64,000 nt of DNA from Persicaria tinctoria (GCA_037127255.1 JBANSL010000003.1:19595314-19659313); one strand, 5' to 3'. Positions 30,389-42,236 are shown, numbered from the stretch's first letter. Notes: generated by a model not told the origin, from the letters alone. Made by a program: numbers and translations.

Positions 30389-33300
30389 GTGGAGTTGTTT
30401 ATGGCGGCTGATGAAGGTTCCTTGAATCTTGCAAGTGGTGAGTGCACTTGGATTGTTGATTCAGCTGCTTCATATCACATTACTCCACACAAGGAGTACT
30501 TCTCGTCTTACACTTGTGGAGATTTTGGCCGTGTGAGGATGGGAAATGATGGCGTGTCCAATGTTGTTGGCATGGGCACAGTTTGTTTGTTGACATCCAC
30601 TGGTTGCAGTTTGATTTTGAGAAATGTTCGCCATGTTCCTGATATCAGATTGAATTTGATATCTTCTGGGATACTTGATGATGATGGGTATGCTCAAAAT
30701 GCACAAAGCGGTGTTTGGAAGTGCTCCAAGGGAAACTTGATTGTAGCCCGGGCAAAGAAGCAGAATACTATCTATGTGATGCAAGCCAAGATTTGCAGAG
30801 AAGAAGCAAATGTGATTGATGATGGTGCCGGAGAGCTATGGCACAAGCGGCTTGGACACATGAGCGAGCGGGGTTTGCAAATGCTTGCCAAGAAGGACAT
30901 TCTCCCGGATATGCAAGGTATTTCTCTCAAACCTTGTGTTGATTGCCTAGCTGGAAAGCAACATCGAGTAGCATTTCATACTCGACCTCCATCTAGAAGA
31001 AAGCATGCATTAGATCTTGTTCATACTGATGTGTGCTCCATGGATTGCAAGTCACATGGTGGTGCACAATATTTTGTCACTTTTATTGATGACTATTCTA
31101 GAAAATTGTGGGCTTTTGTGTTGAAAAGCAAAGATCAGGTTCTGACAGTTTTCAAGGAGTTCCAAGCCAGAGTTGAACGAGAGACTGGTTTGAAGTTGAA
31201 GTGTGTCAGATCAGATAATGGTGGAGAGTACAGGGGTCCATTTGAGCAGTATTGCAAGAGTCAGGGCATCAGGCTTGAGAAAACAGTTCCGAAGACGCCA
31301 CAACTGAATGGGCTTGCAGAGAGGATGAACAGAACCATAGCAGAAAGAGTCAGAAGTATGTTGTCGACTGCAAAGCTGCCAAAGTCCTATTGGGCGGAGG
31401 CAATGTTGACTGCTGTGTATGTCATCAATCGCTCGCCTTCAGTTCCTCTTGATGGTGATCTCCCACAGAGGGTTTGGACTGGAAGAGATGTTTCGTTCCA
31501 GCATTTGAGAGTCTTTGGATGCCTAGCATATGTTCATGTTGCTAGAGATCAGAGATCCAAGCTTGATAGCAAGACAAAGCCATGCATCTTCCTAGGGTAC
31601 TCAGAGGATGAATTTGGGTACAGATTGTGGGATCTTACAGACAAGAAAGTGGTCAGAAGCAGAGATGTTGTGTTCATGGAAGACAAGACTATTGATGCCT
31701 GGAAGCTCCAGCGACCGTCGTCTTCCTCTCCTGCTCCAGTCACATTTGATCCCGTTCTTCCTCAAGTTGTGCAGAGAAGTTCAGTTCAGAATCAGCAGGA
31801 AGATGAGAATGATGATGGTGATGTTGATCCACCAGAAGTTCCACAACCTCAACAAGAGGAGCCCCCTATCCAACCTGAAGTTGAGTTGAGAAGATCCACC
31901 AGAGAGAGACAGACTTCCTCCCGATACTCAACCAACGATTATGTGTTGTTGACTGATTCAGGAGAGCCTGAATGCTATGAGGAAGCTATGTCAGATGTGC
32001 ATCAAAAAGAGTGGTACAATGCCATGCAGGATGAGATGAGTTCCTTGCATGAGAACCACACCTATGACTTGGTGAAATTGCCTAAGGGCAAGAAAGCTCT
32101 CAAGAACAAATGGGTTTTTCGTTTGAAGTCTGGAGAAGATGGTACACCTCCCAGGTTCAAAGCCAGAGTTGTGGTGAAGGGTTTTGAGCAGAAAAAGGGT
32201 GTAGATTTCGATGAGATTTTCTCTCCAGTTGTGAAGATGTCATCCATTCGGGTTGTTCTAGGCATGGCTGCTAGCATGGACCTAGAGGTCGAGCATCTTG
32301 ATGTGAAAACCGCCTTCCTTCATGGTGATTTGGAAGAAGAAATCTACATGGAACAACCTGAAGGTTTTGAAGTCAAGGGAAAAGAGAAGATGGTTTGTCG
32401 TCTCAGAAAGAGCTTGTATGGTTTGAAACAAGCACCTCGGCAATGGTACAAGAAGTTCGAGTCTTTTATGATCGACCACAAATTCCACAAGACACATGCC
32501 GACCACTGCGTGTTTGTAAAGAATTACGCCGAAGGTGACTTTCTGATTCTCTTGCTTTATGTGGATGATATGCTTATTGTTGGTCGGGATACCAATAAGA
32601 TTGCTAGTTTGAAAACTGCGTTGAAGAAGTCCTTTGCTATGAAGGACCTTGGCCCTGCAAGAAATATTTTAGGTATGCAGATTACCCGTGACAGAAAGAA
32701 TCAGAAGTTGTGGATATCACAAGAAAGATACATTGAGAAGGTGCTGCAAAGATTCAACATGGACAAGGCTAAACCCGCGAGTTCTCCACTTGCAGTGAAC
32801 ATGAAGCTGAGTTCTGATCAGTGTCCTACAAGTGAGAAAGAGAAACAGGAGATGAAGAAGGTGCCTTATGCTTCAGCCGTTGGTAGTCTGATGTATGCCA
32901 TGGTTTGCACTAGGCCAGACATCGCCTATGGAGTTGGGGTTATCAGCAGGTTCATGAGTAATCCTGGAAAGGAGCATTGGGCTGCAGTGAAATGGATTCT
33001 CAAGTATCTCAGAGGCACTTCGAGAGTGTGTTTGTGCTTTGGTTCTGGAAAACCTATGCTTGATGGTTTTAAAGATGCATACATGTCAGGTGATATTGAC
33101 ACGAGTCGATCCACATCTGGATATCTGATTACATTCGCAGGGGGAGCAGTCTCATGGCAATCGAGACTGCAGAAGTGTGTTGCTTTGTCAACGACAGAAG
33201 CAGAGTATATGGCTGCAGTTGAAGCTGGTAAGGAGCTGATATGGATGAGAGACTTCCTAGAGGAGTTGGGAGTGGAGCAAGCAAGCTACCCACTCTATTG

Positions 33301-33529
33301 TGACAATCAGAGTGCCATCCACCTTGCCAAGAATGCCGCCTACCATTCTCGAACCAAGCACATCCGAAGAAGGTATCATTGGCTTCGAGAAAGAGTAGAA
33401 GATGAAGATTTTGAGCTCATGAAGATCCATACAAATGACAACGGATCAGATATGCTGACGAAGACCTTGTCAAAGGAGAAGCTCATCAAGTGCCGCTCAA
33501 AGGCGGGCTTGCTCGAGCCCCCCATATAG
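30389..33529 (+). CDS. Copia pol polyprotein (protease, integrase, RT, RNase H)
   Basis: An uninterrupted 1,046-codon frame. The protease motif DSAASYH is near residue 24 (DSGAS is more usual). The integrase zinc finger is LWHKRLGH...CVDCLAGK and the catalytic core has DVCS, RSDNGGEY and LAERMNRT. RT includes FKARVVVKGF, DVKTAFLHGDLEEEIYM and YVDDMLIVG. RNase H has DAYMSGDID, STTEAEYMAA and CDNQSAI, ending near HSRTKHI and DMLTK. The DAYMSGD segment replaces the common DADWAGD, keeping the first Asp but losing the second. The only clear lesion in coding is the upstream TAA between gag and pol. The first Met of the open part is not a natural start. Confidence 0.93.
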   Translation: MELFMAADEGSLNLASGECTWIVDSAASYHITPHKEYFSSYTCGDFGRVRMGNDGVSNVVGMGTVCLLTSTGCSLILRNVRHVPDIRLNLISSGILDDDGYAQNAQSGVWKCSKGNLIVARAKKQNTIYVMQAKICREEANVIDDGAGELWHKRLGHMSERGLQMLAKKDILPDMQGISLKPCVDCLAGKQHRVAFHTRPPSRRKHALDLVHTDVCSMDCKSHGGAQYFVTFIDDYSRKLWAFVLKSKDQVLTVFKEFQARVERETGLKLKCVRSDNGGEYRGPFEQYCKSQGIRLEKTVPKTPQLNGLAERMNRTIAERVRSMLSTAKLPKSYWAEAMLTAVYVINRSPSVPLDGDLPQRVWTGRDVSFQHLRVFGCLAYVHVARDQRSKLDSKTKPCIFLGYSEDEFGYRLWDLTDKKVVRSRDVVFMEDKTIDAWKLQRPSSSSPAPVTFDPVLPQVVQRSSVQNQQEDENDDGDVDPPEVPQPQQEEPPIQPEVELRRSTRERQTSSRYSTNDYVLLTDSGEPECYEEAMSDVHQKEWYNAMQDEMSSLHENHTYDLVKLPKGKKALKNKWVFRLKSGEDGTPPRFKARVVVKGFEQKKGVDFDEIFSPVVKMSSIRVVLGMAASMDLEVEHLDVKTAFLHGDLEEEIYMEQPEGFEVKGKEKMVCRLRKSLYGLKQAPRQWYKKFESFMIDHKFHKTHADHCVFVKNYAEGDFLILLLYVDDMLIVGRDTNKIASLKTALKKSFAMKDLGPARNILGMQITRDRKNQKLWISQERYIEKVLQRFNMDKAKPASSPLAVNMKLSSDQCPTSEKEKQEMKKVPYASAVGSLMYAMVCTRPDIAYGVGVISRFMSNPGKEHWAAVKWILKYLRGTSRVCLCFGSGKPMLDGFKDAYMSGDIDTSRSTSGYLITFAGGAVSWQSRLQKCVALSTTEAEYMAAVEAGKELIWMRDFLEELGVEQASYPLYCDNQSAIHLAKNAAYHSRTKHIRRRYHWLRERVEDEDFELMKIHTNDNGSDMLTKTLSKEKLIKCRSKAGLLEPPI

Positions 33530-33530
33530 G

Positions 33531-33542
33531 ATTGAGGGGGAG
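33531..33542 (+). other. Polypurine tract of Tork element
   Basis: TTGAGGGGGAG lies just upstream of the 3' LTR (33546), the expected plus-strand primer for reverse transcription. Confidence 0.8.
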
Positions 33543-33545
33543 CTA

Positions 33546-34232
33546 TGTTGTGTTTCCCTCCTATATGGGGAAGAGTCCAATGGACTATTTACCATGTGGT
33601 TTTTACCATGTGAAGTTTTACCCTCCTCCTTTATAAAAGGGGATGTCTTTCCATTTGGGAAAGTAAGAGAGAGAAAAACAAAGAGTGAGAAAGGGAGAAA
33701 AGAGAGAGCTTTGGAGGGATTTTCGTATGCAACCATTCAGCCAACTTTGAAGTGCCCCGATCGACGACCAAACGACCTCCGATTGGGACGATTGTTTGGT
33801 ATGTTGTTCACCTCATCATAGGCTTCATTTTGTACGGTTGGATCGTCGTTTTGAGCCTCCAATCTCATATCCCCTTTGTTAGTGTCATCTCTTGGGTTTT
33901 GTTGATTTCCACCAAATTGGGTGATGAAATGTGGAGATTTGGCCAAGCTTGTTGATGCTTGATGATATTGTATGCCTCTAGCTTTGTCTAGGGAAGATTG
34001 TACCCACTTGTTATTGTTGATAGTGGAAGTTTCTGTCTCCCGTGGTTTTTTCCCCGTTTTGGGGTTTCCACGTAAATCTGGTGTTCTTTGTGCTTGGTTA
34101 TTTATCTTCTGTTTGTGTCTGATTGTTGGTTTGGGTTGCTTGAGTTTGGCTATCTGGTTTACAGTTCTTGTCCATCCCGATTCGTGTGTGTTAAAAGGGT
34201 TTGTCTGACGTCCCTCGCTTCCCGGCACAACA
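33546..34232 (+). repeat. 3' LTR of Tork element, full length
   Basis: 687 bp, starting TGTTGTG and ending CACAACA, followed by the target duplication AATAC. It is the reference for the truncated 5' LTR. Confidence 0.93.
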
Positions 34233-34237
34233 AATAC

Positions 34238-35260
34238 CTTAATATATAAGCTATTGAGCTGCATTTTCTATAGACAATTGATTTTAGGATGGAAACTCAC
34301 CCGCCTTATATGATAGGCTACTAGACTACTAGTACACAGGCGTCCTTTATACACGACCTTCGGTCACGAGTCCTAATGGATATTATATTCATATAATAGG
34401 ATGATTTTTTAACTCCATAAAATAGAATTTCTCAATTTATAGGATTGGCCTTGGAGGTTTAATTTAAAGGAAAATTAAAGTGCTACCTCAATTTTTATGT
34501 TTAATAATATTAATTTTATAAAATATATGTTTTGGGAAGAAAGCATTTCGATGATGGGGTTCAAAATATCAAATGAGTTTTATTTCTAATTGCAAACAAA
34601 TTCATTTTGATGCTTCTATGACTTGGATGATTGAATCCAAACTATCAAAATAAATCCGACAACATATAATTTTTTTTTTAAGAAACTAATTAATATAATT
34701 TCAAATCATAAAATAAGACACCGCGTTGAACAAATGTTGAAAGTGTCTATTGGACCAGTTCTTTTGTGGGTGCATTTTACTCAAGATTTTTCAAAGACAA
34801 ATAACACCAACAAAAGTCATTTGTCGTGTTCGTTTTTTTTAAAAACTCAGAAATTTGCAAAAATCGTCTTATAGAAATATTTGTGACACTAAATATGAAA
34901 ATGAATTTTTTAATTTATGTTCTTAAAATCCAAGGTAATAGATTTAATTTAGAAATATTTTTTAATTTAAATTATTTTAATTACTTTACTCAATTTACTC
35001 ATTTTCTAGTAGTAAAGTTTTCCTAAATAAATTTCTTAACCTAATAATTTTAGAACATAAATGAAAAATATTCTTATTAGATTTTCAAATTTTAATTATT
35101 TATTTTTTTAATTTAAAATAAATTTATAAAGCTATGAGGTTAATTTTGCATATCTGCCTTCATTTTTGTAGCTTAAGCTTTTTAGGCCTAAACAAATAAC
35201 CAAATTCCAATTATGTCCCAACTTTTTCTCCCCTCTCACCATTTTTACCGCCGACGGGTC
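34238..35260. other. AT-rich spacer right of the Copia insertion
   Basis: The first about 100 bases (CTTAATATATAAGC, then TTTAGGATGGAAACTCACC) look like the right-hand continuation of the older LTR-type repeat interrupted by the Copia element. Beyond that there are only AT-rich sequence and short chance ORFs. Confidence 0.45.
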
Positions 35261-35269
35261 ACCTTGCTG

Positions 35270-36844
35270 ATCTCTCTCTCTCTCTCCCCCTCTCTCTCTC
35301 TCTCTCCTCCCCGAGGAGGTTCTTCAAGCTCTTCCTTGGATGTACGTTTCTCCCCTCTCTTTCCCGTTTTGTATTCGCAAGCTGCTAGGGTTTTGTGTTT
35401 CTATTGTCAAATCACTCTCTTTCAATTGGATTTCGTGCTTGCTTCTGATTTCCGATTCCTGTTCCCCACGAATCTTTTTCGCTTTCTCCTGTTTGAAGTT
35501 GGTAGGCTGTATTCGCTGTTGCTTGCTTGCTTGCTTGCCGATAAAGTGATGAAGTAGTCTGGAATTATAAGGGAAATGATTTCGCGTTTGTCTGATTTGC
35601 AATTTTGCTTCACATTTTGCTGGAAGTAGGCTGAAAGGAATCTGAGATCATATGGTTTCTGGTTGAGTTGACTGGTTGGAGCAGCTGGAAAGTCGATGTA
35701 ATATTCAGATTTTGCTTTTATTTATTATTTTCTTGTTGCTCTCAAACTATCATCATCTCGTGTTTGAATTTTGTTTGACTGTATCTGAATTTTGATTCCG
35801 ATTGCCGTCTCGCATTGTATAGCTGTTAAACCTATGTTGTTCTGAAATCTTCTATTGTTTAGATTGTAATGCTCGAGCTTAAAGCTGGTCTGATAGAAGA
35901 CTAAATCTATTGCCGATCACCTGATAAGCAACAGGTACCTTTCTCTCTCTCCAAAGATTTTCCCTTCTCTTCACTTGGATTTATGAAGAATTTTGAAGTT
36001 GCAAACTTGCAAGTCGATCTACTATTTGATGTTTTTAATGCTGATGTTTCTTTTGAGCTCAATTTGAGTATGAGCTTTCCAATATGTTCAGATCTAGTGT
36101 TTCTTTTAGTTTAATATGACCACTCTGGAGTTACATATTTATAGCTGGGGAATGTACGATTAAGTCAGTTATAACTTTGTGGAAATTGTATGGATTTATG
36201 AGTTGGTCAATGATCGATCTCAAGGTGAGCTCATTATATGATTGTTATATGTTTCAGGCTGTATATGATTGAAGTGATAAGTGATCTGGTAATTTAAAAC
36301 TCACATAATATATTGAGCAAGGAGTAGCAATTGCTGATCTTTGGCACTTCAAGGTTTGCTAATCTCAACTCTCATACATTAATTACTGATGTGCTGAATT
36401 ATTTGTCACTCAGGCTGTTATTTGTTGTGGGAGAAATTGCAGTCTTTTGGATATTGATTAATTAGGGACTGGACCATTTAAATTGGTTAATGTAGAAGAA
36501 AGTGGCACGTCAATGATTGAATCGAATAACACCTACATTTCAAAATGTGGCATAGTCTCCTTTGGTATCATATTTCTTTGATGTCAGCTTGATACTTACA
36601 AGTTACAACCTCTTAACTTTGTTTGTGCTTATATCATGTCATTTAGTAAAGATACTTTCGATTCTTCAAACAGTGAAGTGTGCTCAAGAGGGAACATCAT
36701 TAAATCAACGAGTAGAAAAAAATGATATGATTTTTATGACTCTTTGTAAACTTCTTATTTGCAGACACAAGGGTGTAATATGCTGATTGCTAATTTTGCT
36801 TTTTCCATCTGGATCTGAACTTTTTTTTTTGTCTAGCTCTGAAC
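35270..36844 (+). promoter_or_regulatory. Probable 5'UTR exons and introns of the kinase gene
   Basis: Starts with a CT-rich tract (35269-35308) typical of plant leaders. The roughly 1.5 kb before the kinase ATG contains no coding ORF but several donor/acceptor-like sites, so the 5'UTR is probably interrupted by introns. Exact exon limits cannot be set from sequence alone. Confidence 0.45.
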
Positions 36845-39800
36845 ATGTGGAAGTTCAAGCCTTTTATGCCAAAAGAACCCACTGGACTTGATGGCCGGTG
36901 CATTGATATTGGTAACATCAAAGTTCAGGTCAAGAATGCTATTGCCGAAGGAGGATTCTCTTGTGTTTATTTAGCTCGGGATGCGGTAGATGCATCCAAA
37001 CAGTATGCACTAAAGCACATGATATGTAGTGATCAGGAATCACTGGAACTTGTGATGAAAGAAATCTCAGTTATGAAATCACTAAGAGGGCACCCTAATG
37101 TGGTGACTCTCTACTCCCACACAATTTTGGACATGGGAAGAACAAAGGAAGCACTTCTTGTTATGGAATTCTGCGAGAAGTCCCTAGTCAGTGTCTTGGA
37201 GAGCAGAGGAGCTGGTTATTTTGAGGAGAATCAGGTTCTTTCCATTTTCAGGGATGTCTGCAATGCAGTCTTTGCAATGCATTGCCAGTCACCTCCTATT
37301 GCTCATCGGTAAATATTATTCTCATGTCCTGTTTCCTATGACAAATATGATAAAGCTTATCTATTCATCTGATGCACTATTAACATTCAGTACTATCTTT
37401 CTATCCTTATGCTTCGCATAGCATTGGAAACTACTGCACTGATATTGACATGTTGTGGTTGACTCCTTTTCACTATATATCCTATAATTTACATATCCTG
37501 TTATTAACTATGCTGATATGTGGTGATATATCTCCATTCTCCAATATTGGAAAATAAATTTCTAATAATTGTTTGCACATCTGCCTGTTGCTTACGACTA
37601 AGAAGTGTGATTGCTGGTCCCGTTGTCAACTGTAACACGAGGTGTAAAAACTAAGAAGTGTGATGAGTTCTCTAGAGTCCTAGATGCCATGAATGTGGTC
37701 TTTATTTGGTTAACTGCTTTCTTTATTTCATTTGGATTTTCTATTGACACTCACAATTTCTGATGCTATCCAGTGATTTGAAAGCAGAGAATCTTTTACT
37801 AGGATCAGATGGTTTATGGAAGCTGTGTGATTTTGGAAGCACCTCTACCAATCACAAGCGCTTTGTGAAGCCTGAAGAAATGGGCATTGAGGAAGACATC
37901 ATCAGGAAGCACACAACACCGGCTTATAGAGCCCCTGAGGTTGGAAGGATTTCATATTTCCTCTTAACTGAAGTTTTCATTTGTAAAGTTGTTAATATAT
38001 CTTTCTTTTCCTTTGAAATAGATGTGGGATCTATTGAGAAGAGACCTTATAAATGAGAAGGTGGACATTTGGGTAAGTTTTTTGCATCATCCAATCTCTA
38101 GTGGGAAGCCAATCTTGTTTTGTTTAGTAAGGTATTAAGGTCCCCTATCAAATTGATTGAAACTTCTTTGCTTGGTAGGCTCTTGGGTGTTTACTCTTTC
38201 GTATATCCTATTTCAAATCTGCGTTTGATGGAGAATCAAAGCTTCAAATATTGAATGGAAATTATCGCATACCAGATGCACCTAAATACAGCTCTGCTGT
38301 TATTGATCTGATACGTGATATGCTCCAATCTTCACCTGAAGATAGACCCGATATTACGCAGGTAAACAGTCAGCTTGATTCATGATTTGCTTCAATGATC
38401 ACAGGGTTATTTTTTGATAATTGGTAGTGATTGCAGTGTGAATGTGCCAATGACTGTTAAAGTTTGAACTTGTATGAGTATTATTTAACCGTTTCTAACT
38501 TACTTTTTCTAACATGATGATAGGTCTGGTTTCGTGTCAACCAGCAACTACCTATAGGACTGCAGAAGTCATTACCTGACCAGCCTCCTGAAATGTGTCA
38601 AGGAACCCCGGACACACAAGAAGGTGATGATTGCTATTTCGTTTTAAAATAATTTTAATGTTGCAAAAGGAAACTCTGTGCATAATTCATGTTGTTTCTC
38701 AACTTCTCAAATTTAGTTCATTTTTTTTCAAGAGTGAGGTCACCTGGCCTCATTCTCGAGTGCCTACTATTATTACTATTATTACTTCCGCTGATTTTTT
38801 GCTTTAATAGGAATTTCAAAACCAACTGCTAAGGCCACTGCACCTCATAGAAGGTCGCCAACCCCACCTGTATCAACTGAATCAACTAAAAGAGTGTCAC
38901 CCTCACATGTTCCTAAGAGTGGGGCAAGGGGGGGCACTGTTGGTTCCTTTTGGTCAAGTCCACATGCCCAGGACTCATCAGTTGGAGAGGAAAAAAGTGG
39001 TCCTAAGTTTGATCAGGAACCAAATACCTATAGTACTTCCAAACAAGATCGAATCCACTTGGAGCAACATCATTTGGCTGGAAAAACGAGCCCTTCAAGT
39101 GAGGAAAGCTCCCGAGCATATCCAAGCCAGAAAACTGCATCTAGAGAGTCCCTCCCTAGGCCTGATAGACCTGCAGCTTTTCAGGATGAAACATTTAACA
39201 CCTTTGTCGCTGAGTTTGATACCTCAAAGCTCAACTCTAGTTCTTCTAGTAACAGCTCCAGAAAAGAATCCTTGGAAGCAGAGGTGGAAAGATTAAAAGA
39301 GCTGTTAAAGCAAGCTAACTTGGAAAAATCAGAGATAACTTCAAAATATGAAAAACTTTCTGCAATATGTCGCTCCCAGCGGCAGGAGATAATGGAGCTG
39401 AAGCAATCTCTTGGTTCTAGCACTCTTTCACCAGGGGACAATGCTGTAAAAAATCATTCAACTCCTGGAACAGGGACTTCTCAGGTATCACAGCAGCAGA
39501 TTTTATGTTGGATAAATTTTTGGGTGCTATGCATAGGATGGATAAAATTGTATCTACACTAACATTTTTTTTTCCCTCTGTTTCTGCTCTTGACTGCATC
39601 AATAAGATTGATGGCGCAGTTCAGCCAGGTTTACGTGACCGAGATTCTGCAAAGCCTGAACCAAATCAATGGCAGGCCTTTTCTGATGATCCAACTCCAC
39701 AGAAACCGTTGAAGAACAATGTACCTCAGTCTGTTAGGACCAGAAATGGTGATTCAAGAAAGCAGAATGTTTCAGCAACTTCTGCTGATGGGAAATGGGG

Positions 39801-39939
39801 ATTTGAAACAGATGCTTTTACTGCAGTTCCTGCCTCGAGTTCTCAGATTCCTAAAACAGATGAAAAACGGCAGCCATGGGATTCGACTAAGAGGGAAAGC
39901 AAGGCTGCTTCTCAACCCGCTGGATGGGCTGGTTTCTAA
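36845..39939 (+). CDS. AP2-associated/NAK-type serine/threonine kinase
   Basis: Seven coding exons: 36845-37308, 37774-37939, 38022-38072, 38179-38361, 38524-38623, 38811-39484 and 39607-39939, all GT-AG, predicting 656 residues. The kinase domain occupies about residues 20-290: glycine loop AEGGFSCVY, catalytic lysine in YALKHM, HRDLKAEN (split by intron 1), DFG in LCDFGS, and APE at the end of exon 2. The sequence fits the Numb-associated/AAK1 family that phosphorylates clathrin adaptor AP-2 in animals. The C-terminal half is Ser/Pro-rich, with a coiled coil (LEAEVERLKELLKQANLEKS, about residues 480-530) and terminal aromatic motifs (KWGFETDAF, GWAGF) of the kind that bind endocytic adaptors. 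Likely acts in clathrin-mediated trafficking; this is inferred from the family. Confidence 0.92.
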
Positions 39940-40559
39940 AATAATTTGGGAACATCGTATATTTTGGCACATCTTTTGCTGTTTTGGCGGCTTGTTCACT
40001 TCATCTTGGGAGAAGGCTCACGAGGATATCTCCCCAGGTACGGTCTCATGACCGACTGTACTTCACAAACATTGATAGTTATACCCTTAATCTCTCCGGA
40101 TTATACAACTGGAGGCCTTAGATAGTTAATGACAGGTATGTAAAGGTGTGTGCTTTCAACCGACTTTCATAAATCGCAATGAGCTATAAAGTCCTTGGTG
40201 CAAATTTGATTTGCATTTGATACTGTGCTTTTAACCCATTCATCAATTCTCATGTGCAAGCATATGTTGCCTCTCAAATACTAGATCTTGAGTTATTTGA
40301 TCCTATTTTGTTTGCTGACTAAATTGCTCGTGCCTCGCGATTTATAGCATAATTTGGTCTTTTTTTTATTGTCATTATCATCTGAAGCCCCATTGTAATA
40401 GCATGTAGTTATATGCAGAGATGGCCCTGATTCATAAACTGTCTGTGGCCATGACACTGCATTGTTTTCTACCATTCTAATCAATGAAAAAGACGCCAGG
40501 AACAAGCCGGCGGGCCAGCTACGACATACACTATACACAACAAACGTCGTCGTGGTTCT
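39940..40559. other. 3' region between convergent kinase and RING genes
   Basis: Mostly kinase 3'UTR on the left and RING gene 3'UTR on the right. No other feature seen. Confidence 0.5.
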
Positions 40560-40985
40560 TCATATCTTGCGTCGACAGAGAGGGCATCTCTGCTTTTTCT
40601 TCAACCAGTCATCCGCGCATTGCGCGTGGAAGGCATGGTTGCACCCCACGACGATCCTACACAAGTCGCCATCCTCGAAATCCTCCATGCAAATGACGCA
40701 CTCCCTGGAATGCGACGTGAAATCCACGCCCTCGAAGCTCACGAGCGGCATCAGGTCCACCTTCCTCGCCTCTTCCTTAAGCCTCTCCTGCTGGGTCTCT
40801 CTTATCCTCGCCAGTGTCTCCGCCCCCTCCGCCGCCTCTATGTCTGCAAGGCGTTCGTTGCTGCGTCGGAGGCCGTACTTTTGGGCGAGGCGGAGGAGCA
40901 TCTCACCCAGAAAGTATCCTAATGACACGGAAACCAGGAACCCGATGCCGAGGATCGTGGCCTGGCGGGGGCTCGTGTGCAGCAT
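40560..40985 (-). CDS. RING-H2 E3 ubiquitin ligase with one membrane anchor
   Basis: I use the first true ATG at 40985, giving 141 residues; the frame is open further upstream without an ATG. Residues about 10-30 (ILGIGFLVSVSLGYFLGEML) form a single transmembrane helix. A charged coiled-coil-like region follows (about 35-80), then GVDF and a RING-H2 finger at about 96-138: CVIC...C-x-H-x2-H-x2-C (GCNHAFHAQC), then CPLC. This is the arrangement of small membrane-anchored RING-H2 proteins related to the ATL group, though the GLD motif of classical ATLs is not evident. It would transfer ubiquitin from an E2 to substrates at a membrane. Intronless and notably GC-rich relative to its neighbours. 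Confidence 0.88.
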   Translation of the reverse strand: MLHTSPRQATILGIGFLVSVSLGYFLGEMLLRLAQKYGLRRSNERLADIEAAEGAETLARIRETQQERLKEEARKVDLMPLVSFEGVDFTSHSRECVICMEDFEDGDLCRIVVGCNHAFHAQCADDWLKKKQRCPLCRRKI

Positions 40986-41860
40986 GGCGGCGTGCTTGCG
41001 ACGGCAGGAGGCTCGGTGGTGCCGTGCTCCCACGGCAGCGCATGCTGCGGTTTGCAATGCATTAAAACAATGGTAAAAACAAACAAGGCCGATTAATCTA
41101 AAAATCGATCACTTCCCGTTTTTAAATAGAAGAAAATGAATTAGCTATATAATTTGTGAAATTGCTTGTTCGGTAGCTTGAAATTAGGAGCAGTAAGGAA
41201 CATTTAATTAATGGTTATTAAATCCGGATGGTATTTGTTTTGACAAAAAGAAAAGGATCTAATGGTTATTTAATTAAATAAGGAACATTTTATTAACATT
41301 TTTAAAAATTGATTTCAATAAAAATTGGAATGGAGTCTTAATTGAATAGATATTCATTCAATTCAAGCAAAATATCAGGTCAAGCAACAAATATCAATAA
41401 TTGAAGACAAGCTAATTTAATTAATTTTGGTATAAGAAAGGACTTTTTATCTTCAATTTTTGTAAATATTAACTCCTCGTTGATAAGCATATAAGTTATT
41501 TGTAATTTGCAATCGATTTATAGAAATATTAGAAAGGTAGAAGAGAGTTGATGTGCTTGTATTGTAATACCTTGAAAAGAAATGGTAAGAGCAATCACCG
41601 ACCAAAAAACATGGCTGATAGCACAATTCCTTAACCCCAATCGCACCGATTGAGCCATAAAAGGTAATTTATGTCCAAACTATTCGATTAACAAATTGTA
41701 ATAGGTTTTTGTTGCACAATTTCCATCGAAATCCTAATACAAGTTAACTTCAAACAAATGGTATAAAACAGGGTAAAGAAGCATTCAAGCCTTCGAAAAC
41801 ACTTACCAGTCGAAGCCTAATCTGACGAACGAACGGACAACCCTAAGCTCGTCTCTTCAA
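40986..41860. other. AT-rich spacer upstream of the RING gene
   Basis: Promoter side of the RING gene and spacer. No ORF or repeat of note. Confidence 0.5.
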
Positions 41861-42236
41861 TCACCGCCGCTTGATGGTACCTCCTCTGCTCCAGATCAAT
41901 TCGCTGTTGTTCCTAGGGTTCAGCTCAGTCGAAGTTATTTTAAGAATCTGATGGCGGTAGGTGCGTCACTTGAAGAGCGCATGTGATATTAATTGAAAGA
42001 TATTTCTCGGCAATATCCACATTAGTTTTTGTCATTCACCGGTGCTTGATTGTACCTCCTCAGCACCCGAGCGGCCGAGCAGCTCGCTGTTATTTTTAGG
42101 GTTCAACTCAGTTTCAGAGACTAAGAGAGAACGCGACGGCCGACATTATTTTAAGAATCCGATGGTGGTGGGTATGTCACTTGAGGGGCACCTGTGATAT
42201 TAATTGAAAGATATTTCCCGGCAATAACTTCATTAG
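41861..42236. repeat. Tandem duplication, two units of about 170-200 bp
   Basis: Unit 1 (about 41861-42031) and unit 2 (about 42034-42236) share TTGATGGTACCTCCT/TTGATTGTACCTCCT starts, AGGGTTCAGCTCAGT, TATTTTAAGAATC, and GTGATATTAATTGAAAGATA ends. Unit 2 has an extra about 30 bases (ACTAAGAGAGAACGCGACGG). Located about 350 bases upstream of the thioredoxin gene; a regulatory role is possible but unsupported. Confidence 0.8.

Larger units (their letters stand above)
28925..34232 (+). mobile_element. Copia retrotransposon, Tork (Tnt1-like) clade
   Basis: Perfect 5-bp target duplications AATAC flank it (28920-28924 and 34233-34237). The outer termini are TGTTGTG and CACAACA. Between truncated 5' and full 3' LTRs lie gag (29543-30349) and pol (30389-33529) in the same frame, separated by a single TAA, then a polypurine tract. 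The domain order protease-integrase-RT-RNase H and the closeness of the integrase C-terminus (SVPLDGDLPQRVWTGRDVSF, FLGYSEDEFGYRLWD) to Tnt1 place it in the Tork clade. I see four mismatches and no indels in the 616 shared LTR bases, so it is young. The primer site and the last 71 bases of the 5' LTR are missing. Confidence 0.93.

Noticed and set aside
33737..34264. 175-codon minus-strand ORF in the Tork 3' LTR
   Set aside because: Non-coding LTR sequence; the same frames occur in the 5' LTR and show no domain.
40986..41057. Longer N-terminus of the RING protein starting at a TTG codon
   Set aside because: No ATG in frame; nuclear plant genes normally use the first ATG, which is at 40985.
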